A DNA stretch of 5,006 nucleotides, from the NCBI GenBank assembly GCA_024400715.1, contig JAKSMH010000132.1, forward strand, positions 1 through 5,006, written 5' to 3'. Origin of the DNA: Bacteroidales bacterium. GTDB taxonomy: Bacteria > Bacteroidota > Bacteroidia > Bacteroidales > WCHB1-69. Below are positions 1 through 4,269 of the stretch, piece after piece (the stretch's first letter is position 1; each line of letters begins with the position of its first letter). The position numbers and the translations under genes are program-made. Under the pieces are notes generated by a model. It was given only the letters and a program-made list of their open reading frames with translations, did not search any database and was not told where the DNA came from.

Positions 1-85
1 ATGCTCTCCCTCATCCTCCGCCCTACAACCGTGCCAAGTATAGATACAACGTGCGGAAAAGCATTGCGGGAAATGATTATTCCTT
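1..85 (+). pseudogene. Frameshifted 5' remnant of a family 2 glycosyltransferase gene
   Basis: Positions 1-80 align base for base with 2599-2679, the start of the intact glycosyltransferase gene, with one base missing near position 23 and about ten substitutions. The initial 17 bases are identical, and so is the stretch GCGGGAAATGATTAT near the end. After correcting for the missing base, the copy would read MLSLIL..YNRAKYRYNVRK followed by SIAGNDY, matching the GT2 N-terminus. As it stands, the ATG frame changes register and soon stops. Similarity ends at about position 80, after which the DNA becomes AT-rich promoter sequence. The copy cannot encode a working enzyme. Whether similarity continues to the left of the window cannot be seen. 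Confidence 0.85.
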
Positions 86-114
86 AATTTAACTTCAAAA
101 TCAAATATTATTCC

Positions 115-149
115 TATCTTTGCAAATCAAAAATATAATTTTAAATTTG
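115..149 (+). promoter_or_regulatory. Bacteroidota-type promoter for the truncated ATPase gene
   Basis: A -33 element TTTG at 119-122 is followed after a 19-base spacer by TAAATTTG at 142-149, an exact match to the Bacteroidota -7 consensus TAnnTTTG. This predicts transcription starting near 155, leaving a leader of under 20 bases before the ATG at 173. A second exact -7 match, TATCTTTG at 115-122, overlaps the -33 element and could act as an alternative upstream promoter, but it has a weaker -33 partner. Confidence 0.6.
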
Positions 150-172
150 CAAAATTAAACTATAAAACACTG

Positions 173-946
173 ATGGAAAGATGTTTAATAAATAGAGATT
201 TAGCCAAGGGAGTTGAAAAACACCTTCAAATCTTTCCTGCTGTTGCTGTTTTGGGCTCCCGGCAGTGTGGAAAATCCACGTTGATTAGAATGTTGGCACA
301 AAATTGCCAGGAGTTCATCTTTCTTGACCTGCAAGACCGAAAGGACCGACAGAAATTGGAGGACCCCGTTCTGTTTTTCAAGAATAATGAAAGCCGAATT
401 GTCTGTTTGGATGAGGTGCAATTGATGCCCGACCTGTTTGAATATCTGCGGGTGGAGATTGATCGCTTGCGCCGCCCGGGACGCTTTGTCCTCTTAGGTT
501 CGGCTTCTCGCGAATTGTTGCAGCAAACCTCAGAAACTTTGGCCGGACGTATTGGCTTACTTGACCTTACACCTTTCCTTCTGCCGGAAATCTCAAGCTT
601 GGCGGATTTTGATTTGCTGAAGTATTGGTACAGAGGCGGATATCCCGATAGCTACTTGGCTGCTTCAGACGAGGCGAGTTCCTTATGGCGTGAAAACTTT
701 CTTCGTACATACATAGAAAGAGACATCCCACAGTTGGGATTCCAAATTGCGGCTCCTACGATGATGCGTTTACTGACCTTGCTGGCACACGAGCACGGAA
801 GTATGCTCAACACTGCCAAGTTGGGCAACGCAATGGATTTGAGTGCTCCCACCATACGCCATTACGTCGATATTTTAGAGCAAACCTATATCGTGTTGTG
901 TGCCCCATTGAGGAAAGTTATGCTATCAAGGAAAACGTGGAAATAG
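173..946 (+). CDS. Truncated AAA ATPase of the AAA_14/DUF4143 (COG1373) type
   Basis: The 257-residue product has a P-loop NTPase domain. Walker A is GSRQCGKS at residues 28-35, Walker B ends in LDEVQ at 79-83, and a sensor-1 like strand LLGSAS lies at 107-112. Next come family-typical motifs YRGGYP (153-158) and W..NFLRTYIERDIPQLG (172-189), then a winged-helix region (213-235) leading into LEQTYIV. Full members of this family are usually about 380-400 residues and continue with a DUF4143 domain resembling PD-(D/E)XK nucleases. Here the family sequence ends at about residue 241, and the last 16 residues (LCAPLRKVMLSRKTWK) look unrelated, so the nuclease-like half is missing. The biological role of these ATPases is poorly known. 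ATP binding is plausible, but the gene is probably a decayed relic. The ATG at 173 fits the promoter just upstream. Confidence 0.85.
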   Translation: MERCLINRDLAKGVEKHLQIFPAVAVLGSRQCGKSTLIRMLAQNCQEFIFLDLQDRKDRQKLEDPVLFFKNNESRIVCLDEVQLMPDLFEYLRVEIDRLRRPGRFVLLGSASRELLQQTSETLAGRIGLLDLTPFLLPEISSLADFDLLKYWYRGGYPDSYLAASDEASSLWRENFLRTYIERDIPQLGFQIAAPTMMRLLTLLAHEHGSMLNTAKLGNAMDLSAPTIRHYVDILEQTYIVLCAPLRKVMLSRKTWK

Positions 947-990
947 TCGGATTCCTGCAATTGTTGAAAAAATTGCAAAATAATGAATAA
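893..990 (+). other. Junction of the truncated ATPase and a possible out-of-frame 3' gene remnant
   Basis: Around 893-910 the ATPase reading frame stops resembling its family. From about 901 to the stop at 988-990 another forward frame reads a protein-like tail, CPIEESYAIKENVEIVGF, continuing LQLLKKLQNNE before its stop. It has no start of its own and no clear relative that I recognise. It could be the 3' end of an unrelated gene joined to the ATPase by a deletion or recombination, or simply chance. Composition and the clean amphipathic end argue weakly for the former. Confidence 0.3.
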
Positions 991-1062
991 AGAGTTTTGT
1001 CTTATAATTAAGTGATATCTAATATGAGATATGTTTTTCGCTACTGTATATTCATGTTTTTG

Positions 1063-1090
1063 CAGTTCCGAAATGCGCATTTCGGAACTG
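1063..1090. repeat. Perfect 28-bp palindrome with no spacer
   Basis: The arm CAGTTCCGAAATGC (1063-1076) is followed directly by its exact reverse complement GCATTTCGGAACTG (1077-1090). The right arm's GCATTTC recurs in direct orientation at 1092-1098, giving a 15-base spaced partial repeat. There is no T-run after it, so it is not a standard terminator. A 28-bp symmetry centre suits a dimeric protein-binding site, a recombination or processing site, or a cruciform-forming repeat. It lies 163 bases upstream of the second ATPase gene. Confidence 0.9.
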
Positions 1091-1162
1091 TGCATTTCAA
1101 ATTTTAGTGTTTTTACAAAACCAACAAGAAACGCTTTGACACTGCAAATTATGTTGCACTTC

Positions 1163-1217
1163 ACAATTGTCATATAAAAAATGTGAAAAAATCACACGTA
1201 TTTCATACGACAATTGT
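1163..1217. promoter_or_regulatory. Run of adjacent inverted repeats upstream of the second ATPase gene
   Basis: Four dyads lie in 55 bases: ACAATTGT (1163-1170), TGTGA-AAAAA-TCACA (1182-1196), CGTAT-TTC-ATACG (1197-1209) and a second ACAATTGT (1210-1217). The last three abut with no bases between them. The two ACAATTGT copies are 47 bases apart. The cluster ends ten bases before the -7 box, so bound proteins would cover the promoter. This is consistent with operator sites, but the protein that might bind is unknown. Confidence 0.45.
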
Positions 1218-1226
1218 ATTTTTTTG

Positions 1227-1234
1227 TATTTTTG
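1227..1234 (+). promoter_or_regulatory. Bacteroidota -7 promoter box for the intact ATPase gene
   Basis: TATTTTTG is an exact match to TAnnTTTG and lies 19 bases before the ATG at 1254, so the leader would be very short. No good TTTG -33 element is present. The nearest candidate is TTTC at 1201-1204, with a slightly long 22-base spacer, inside one of the dyads. A weak -33 element next to operator-like dyads would fit a regulated promoter. Confidence 0.5.
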
Positions 1235-1253
1235 CGGTTTGAAAATTTAGATT

Positions 1254-2573
1254 ATGTATCGGAAACTCATCAAAGAATTGGCGCAGTGGAAGTTGCGTGC
1301 GAAACATAATCCCCTCATTCTGCAAGGTGCCCGGCAGGTGGGGAAGACGTGGCTACTGAAAGAGTTTGGCAAAGTGTATTACGAGGATGTGTGCTACTTG
1401 AATTTTGAAAGAACTCCTAATTTGTCTGCTGTTTTTGAAGGGGAACTTTCGCCGCAAAAGATCGTGGAACAGTTGTCCGTTTTTCATAGAAGAAAAATTG
1501 AACCGCAGAAATGTCTGTTAATTCTTGATGAAATTCAAGAATGCCCGCGTGCGCTTACCTCACTCAAATATTTTTCAGAGGAAGCCCCCGAATACGATAT
1601 ATGCTGTGCGGGTTCGCTGTTGGGAGTGGCACTGCATAAAGGAACTTCGTTTCCCGTGGGGAAAGTCGATTTTCTCACGCTTTATCCTATGGATTTCGAG
1701 GAGTTTTTGATGGTTTACGAAAGTGAGCAGTTTGTGCAATTTCTTCACCGCGTGCAATTTGATACCAATCTCAATCCGTATCGCGAAAAGTTGGAATCCG
1801 CATTGAAACTTTACTTTGTCATTGGCGGAATGCCCGGTGCCGTGCAGAAATATTTGGATACGCACGATTTGGAACTTGTGAACGATGTGCTGTATTTCAT
1901 TTTGCAAACATACCAAAACGATTTCTCCAAACACGCCGGAAAACGCACCATAGAGAAAATCAGACGCGTATGGAGCAGTTTGCCTTCGCAGCTTTCGAAG
2001 GAAAACAAAAAGTTTGTCTATGGTCTTGTGCGCGAAGGAGCCCGTGCGCGGGAGTACGAAGAAGCCCTATTGTGGCTGAAAGACACTGGCTTAATCACTG
2101 CGGTACACCGGATTACAAAACCGGCACTTCCGCTGTCGGCCTATTCTGATTTGTCGGATTTTAAAATCTATGCTTTAGATGTGGGCCTGCTGCGTGTGCT
2201 GAGCGGATTGTCGGTGCAAACCATTGTAAACGGGAATGCCGTGTTTGAAGAATTTAAGGGGGCTTTCACAGAACAGTTCGTGTTGCAGGAATTGCGAACA
2301 AGGCACAATAATCAAATTTACTATTGGACATCCGGCAATAGTGCCGAAGTCGATTTCGTCATTGCCAACGCCAACAATGTCATTCCCATTGAAGTGAAAG
2401 CAACGGTAAATATCCAGGCGAAAAGCCTGAAAGTATATAATCAGAAATATGCGCCACAACAGATGCTGAGATTTTCGCTTCTGCCACCCCGTGTCCACGA
2501 CAATTTGATAGACTGGCCTCTGTATTTGCTTTTCGCTTCCATAGAAAACAATAATTTCTCGAATGTTTTATAA
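1254..2573 (+). CDS. AAA ATPase with DUF4143 PD-(D/E)XK-like C-terminal domain (COG1373 type)
   Basis: The 439-residue protein is full length for its family. It begins with a P-loop ATPase domain: Walker A GARQVGKT at residues 25-32, Walker B LLILDE at 88-93 followed by IQ, and a sensor-1 like AGSLLG at 119-124. The pattern DFEEFL and the segment around YFVIGGMPGAV are typical of this family. A winged-helix-like middle is followed by the C-terminal DUF4143 domain with IYALDVGLL (D309) and a nuclease-like signature AEVDFV (D367) then IPIEVKA (E380, K382). Domains of this kind are related to PD-(D/E)XK nucleases, although activity has rarely been shown. The gene is likely intact and could act on nucleic acid, but its real role is unknown. 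It belongs to a different subgroup from the truncated ATPase upstream, so the two are not a recent tandem duplication. The glycosyltransferase gene starts 25 bases downstream with no terminator between. Confidence 0.93.
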   Translation: MYRKLIKELAQWKLRAKHNPLILQGARQVGKTWLLKEFGKVYYEDVCYLNFERTPNLSAVFEGELSPQKIVEQLSVFHRRKIEPQKCLLILDEIQECPRALTSLKYFSEEAPEYDICCAGSLLGVALHKGTSFPVGKVDFLTLYPMDFEEFLMVYESEQFVQFLHRVQFDTNLNPYREKLESALKLYFVIGGMPGAVQKYLDTHDLELVNDVLYFILQTYQNDFSKHAGKRTIEKIRRVWSSLPSQLSKENKKFVYGLVREGARAREYEEALLWLKDTGLITAVHRITKPALPLSAYSDLSDFKIYALDVGLLRVLSGLSVQTIVNGNAVFEEFKGAFTEQFVLQELRTRHNNQIYYWTSGNSAEVDFVIANANNVIPIEVKATVNIQAKSLKVYNQKYAPQQMLRFSLLPPRVHDNLIDWPLYLLFASIENNNFSNVL

Positions 2574-2598
2574 GAATTATTAATAACAATTATATTTT

Positions 2599-3507
2599 AT
2601 GCTCTCCCTCATCCTTTGCACCTATAACCGCGACAAGTACATCTACAACGTGCTGAAAAGCATCGCGGGAAATGATTATCCTCATACGGATTACGAAATC
2701 GTGCTGGTAAATAACAACAGCACGGATAACACGGAATCGGAATGTAAACGCTTTCGGCAGGATTTTCCGGACATTCGCTTCAACTACTGCGTAGAAACAA
2801 ACCAAGGACTTTCGTATGCCCGCAACCGGGGCATTCGGGAATCAAAAGGCGACATTTTGGTTTATGTTGATGACGATGCGCTCGTCAACAAGGAGTATCT
2901 GCAAACATACGCAACTTTCTTTGAAAAGAATCCAGACATCGCCGCCGCAGGCGGTCCCATCATTCCGCAGTACGAAACGGAAGAACCCAACTGGATGTCG
3001 CACTATACACGGCAACTCGTCACCGGCAAACTCTACCTTGGATACAAGGAGCGCGAGTTTCCGAAGAACGCCTTCCCCGGAGGTGGCAACGCCGCCTACC
3101 GCAAATCCGTTTTCGATAAAATTGGCCTCTTCAATGTAGAACTCGGCCGCAAAGGAAACAGTTTGATTGGTGCGGAAGAGAAGGACCTGTTCGACAAGAT
3201 GACCACCATCGGCATCCGCTTCTTCTACTTGCCCACCGCCATCTTGTACCACATCATCCCGGAAAAGAAATTGACGCAAGATTATTTCAACCGCCTTACG
3301 TACTCCATTGGAGTAAGCGAGCGCTACCGCACGTTGCAGATTTCAAAAGGCAAATACCTCAAGCGCCTCTTATCCGAGGCCGTCAAATGGGCCGCCACGC
3401 TCGTGCTATGGCTGAAGTTTGCCGTCACCCTGCAGTTCGCCAAAGGTAACAAACTGGTCCTCTTCCGCTGGAACGTGACGAAAGGGCTGTTGGCAATGAA
3501 CAATTGA
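2599..3507 (+). CDS. Family 2 glycosyltransferase (GT-A fold)
   Basis: The 302-residue enzyme is expected to transfer a sugar from a nucleotide-sugar donor to a growing surface glycan at the cytoplasmic face of the membrane. Donor and acceptor cannot be told from sequence. The N-terminus LSLILCTYNRDKY is the typical GT2 opening, followed by EIVLVNNNSTDNT (33-45), the NQGLSYARNRGI segment (68-79) and the metal-binding VDDDA with Asp91-93. Later motifs are FPGGGNAAYRK (159-169) and GAEEKD (191-196), which fills the place of the usual catalytic ED motif. A hydrophobic helix at about 264-280 (WAATLVLWLKFAVTL) may anchor it to the membrane. The gene is visibly richer in G+C than the ATPase genes' surroundings. 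Its final codons and stop lie in a tandem repeat, so the native C-terminus may have been altered. A broken copy of its start lies at 1-85. Confidence 0.93.
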   Translation: MLSLILCTYNRDKYIYNVLKSIAGNDYPHTDYEIVLVNNNSTDNTESECKRFRQDFPDIRFNYCVETNQGLSYARNRGIRESKGDILVYVDDDALVNKEYLQTYATFFEKNPDIAAAGGPIIPQYETEEPNWMSHYTRQLVTGKLYLGYKEREFPKNAFPGGGNAAYRKSVFDKIGLFNVELGRKGNSLIGAEEKDLFDKMTTIGIRFFYLPTAILYHIIPEKKLTQDYFNRLTYSIGVSERYRTLQISKGKYLKRLLSEAVKWAATLVLWLKFAVTLQFAKGNKLVLFRWNVTKGLLAMNN

Positions 3508-3533
3508 CAATTTGCAATGGACAATTGAGATTT
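3493..3533. repeat. Imperfect 21-bp tandem repeat overlapping the glycosyltransferase stop codon
   Basis: Two adjacent 21-base units start with GCAATGAACAATTGACAATT at 3493 and GCAATGGACAATTGAGATTT at 3514, and match at about 17 of 21 positions. Units built on CAATTGACAATT are common intergenic repeats in Bacteroidales genomes. Translated on the minus strand, they give the LSIVNCQL-like open frames often miscalled as small proteins. The first unit encodes the end of the glycosyltransferase (AMNN and stop), indicating that the repeat has run into the gene end. Confidence 0.75.
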
Positions 3534-3746
3534 CGGCAAGGTTGGTCAAGCAAGTTCGCCATTCCGCAAGTGTAGCGAAGCGGAGGCTCCACGGCTGGAA
3601 TTGTGCAAACAAACGGAACATCCCTGCTCCCCTCGAATCAGCTGACTGAATGTCAAGAATCAGAAACTACAATAAATTGTGTATTTAATGTTGTTGTTCA
3701 GAAAAAAATTGTATTTTTGCAGCGATTATACAATGTATTGAGGTTT
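3508..3746. other. Intergenic stretch between the glycosyltransferase and the hipB-like gene
   Basis: This 239-base stretch starts inside the tandem repeat. It continues with a more G+C-rich portion (about 3534-3650) that may belong to the same dispersed repeat, and ends in AT-rich promoter DNA. A weak hairpin can form from TTCCGC (near 3561) and GCGGA (near 3580), but no T-run follows, so I do not call a terminator. An open frame runs through the right half from a GTG at 3603 in phase with hipB, but the hipB promoter lies inside it, so it is not treated as coding. Confidence 0.55.
3669..3740. promoter_or_regulatory. Promoter and candidate autoregulatory operators of the hipB-like operon
   Basis: TATTTTTG at 3712-3719 matches the Bacteroidota -7 box TAnnTTTG exactly. 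A TTG-containing -33 candidate lies at 3690-3693 with an 18-base spacer. The predicted start near 3726 leaves about 20 bases before the ATG at 3747. Symmetric half-sites surround it: ACAAT-AA-ATTGT (3669-3680), ATTGTA (3708-3713) paired with TACAAT (3729-3734) across the -7 box, and CAAT-GT-ATTG (3731-3740). HipB-family repressors bind dyad operators at their own promoters, so autoregulation is likely. That these exact sites are used is inference. Confidence 0.5.
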
Positions 3747-3971
3747 ATGGATAGCATAGGCAAAGCTATAGAAAAAAGACGGAAGGAGTTAGGAGTGACT
3801 CAGGAGCAGCTTTCCGAGCTGTGCGACGTGAGTATCAACACGCTGATTTCTGTTGAAAGGTCTCAAGGAAATCCAACATTACGGGTGGTGAATGAGATTC
3901 TTTCCGTTTTGGGTATGCATTTAGAAGTTAAAATCAATGACAATGAGGAAGCTGAAAGTATTCAACAATAA
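3747..3971 (+). CDS. hipB: HipB-like HTH (Xre family) antitoxin/repressor
   Basis: This 74-residue protein is almost entirely one Xre-type helix-turn-helix domain: IEKRRKELGVTQEQLSELCDV (residues 8-28) with the paired helices at about 18-25 and 29-38, ending in the family-typical NPTLRVVNEILSVLGM (42-57). A short acidic tail (NDNEEAESIQQ) follows. In hip systems HipB binds the operator DNA and the kinase complex, repressing the operon and helping to neutralise the toxin. I chose the ATG at 3747 because the -7 box lies at 3712-3719. The longer frame from GTG 3603 would include the promoter and adds a non-conserved-looking extension. The gene overlaps the next one by 29 bases, which implies translational coupling. 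This shows membership in the HTH family clearly, and the partner genes give the HipB identity. Confidence 0.88.
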   Translation: MDSIGKAIEKRRKELGVTQEQLSELCDVSINTLISVERSQGNPTLRVVNEILSVLGMHLEVKINDNEEAESIQQ

Positions 3972-4269
3972 AGTTTTTGCCGGCCTCTTGTCAGAGATTC
4001 CGGGGGAAGGCTATCTGTTTGTATATGATGACAAGTATTTCAACGATCCGGATTCGGATTCAATTAGCTTGACATTGAGCAAAAAGACCAAGGTTCATCA
4101 ATCATTGACGCTATTTCCTTTTTTTGCCAATATGCTATCAGAAGGAGAAAACAGGGCCTTGCAAGCCGGCCGCTTCAAAATCGACCCCAAAGATGATTTT
4201 GGGATACTTCTGCATACTGCTAATTTGGACACACCTGGTGCTATAACTGTGAGAAAAGATGAAGATTGA
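3943..4269 (+). CDS. hipS: Stand-alone HipA N-terminal subdomain protein, HipS-like antitoxin
   Basis: The 108-residue product corresponds to the HipA N-terminal subdomain 1 (Couple_hipA type) and nothing else. It opens with MRKLKVFNNKVFAGLLSE, the first strands of that domain, followed by YLFVYDDKYF, ISLTLSKK (41-48), LFPFFANMLSEG (57-68) and DDFGILLHTANLDTPGAI (84-101), matching the usual L.PFF.NLLPEG and D.F.LL...G.D..GAL pattern. In classic HipA this region is fused to the kinase. In HipBST systems of Escherichia coli O127 it is a separate protein, HipS, that acts as the antitoxin. I prefer the ATG at 3943 because it starts on the conserved MRKLKV. ATG 3937 would add only two residues. 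It overlaps hipB by 29 bases and the kinase gene by 11. The antitoxin role is inferred from this homology and gene order. Confidence 0.85.
   Translation: MRKLKVFNNKVFAGLLSEIPGEGYLFVYDDKYFNDPDSDSISLTLSKKTKVHQSLTLFPFFANMLSEGENRALQAGRFKIDPKDDFGILLHTANLDTPGAITVRKDED

Larger units (their letters stand above)
947..1253. other. Dyad-rich intergenic region between the two ATPase genes
   Basis: This 307-base AT-rich gap contains no gene that I can support beyond the possible remnant tail ending at 990. It holds a perfect 28-bp palindrome (1063-1090), several smaller dyads (1163-1217) and a -7 promoter box (1227-1234). No intrinsic terminator with a T-run is evident after the truncated ATPase. A reverse-strand open frame covering most of the gap has no recognisable protein features. 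Confidence 0.6.

Noticed and set aside
886..1173. 95-residue minus-strand open frame across the ATPase gap
   Set aside because: It overlaps the 3' end of the first ATPase and runs through the palindrome. It has no recognisable motif and reads as AT-rich non-coding DNA.
1182..1196. CRP-binding site (TGTGA-N5-TCACA)
   Set aside because: The spacer is five bases instead of the six of the enterobacterial CRP site, and CRP sites of that type are not expected in Bacteroidota. It is kept only as an anonymous dyad.
1575..1934. 119-residue minus-strand frame
   Set aside because: It is antisense to the intact ATPase core and has no promoter, motif or plausible composition.
2842..3279. 145-residue minus-strand frame
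   Set aside because: It lies fully antisense to the glycosyltransferase, whose motifs are unmistakable, and shows no domain of its own.
3561..3584. Hairpin after the glycosyltransferase as an intrinsic terminator
   Set aside because: The stem is only about five pairs with a long loop, and no T-run follows.
3324..3621. Two 71-residue minus-strand frames with repeated LSI.NCQL-type residues
   Set aside because: These are translations of the 21-bp intergenic repeat and antisense glycosyltransferase sequence, a frequent false gene call in Bacteroidales.
3603..3746. N-terminal extension of the hipB-like frame from a GTG start
   Set aside because: The extension contains the exact -7 box at 3712-3719 and candidate operators. 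It would also more than half again lengthen a domain that is complete from the ATG at 3747.
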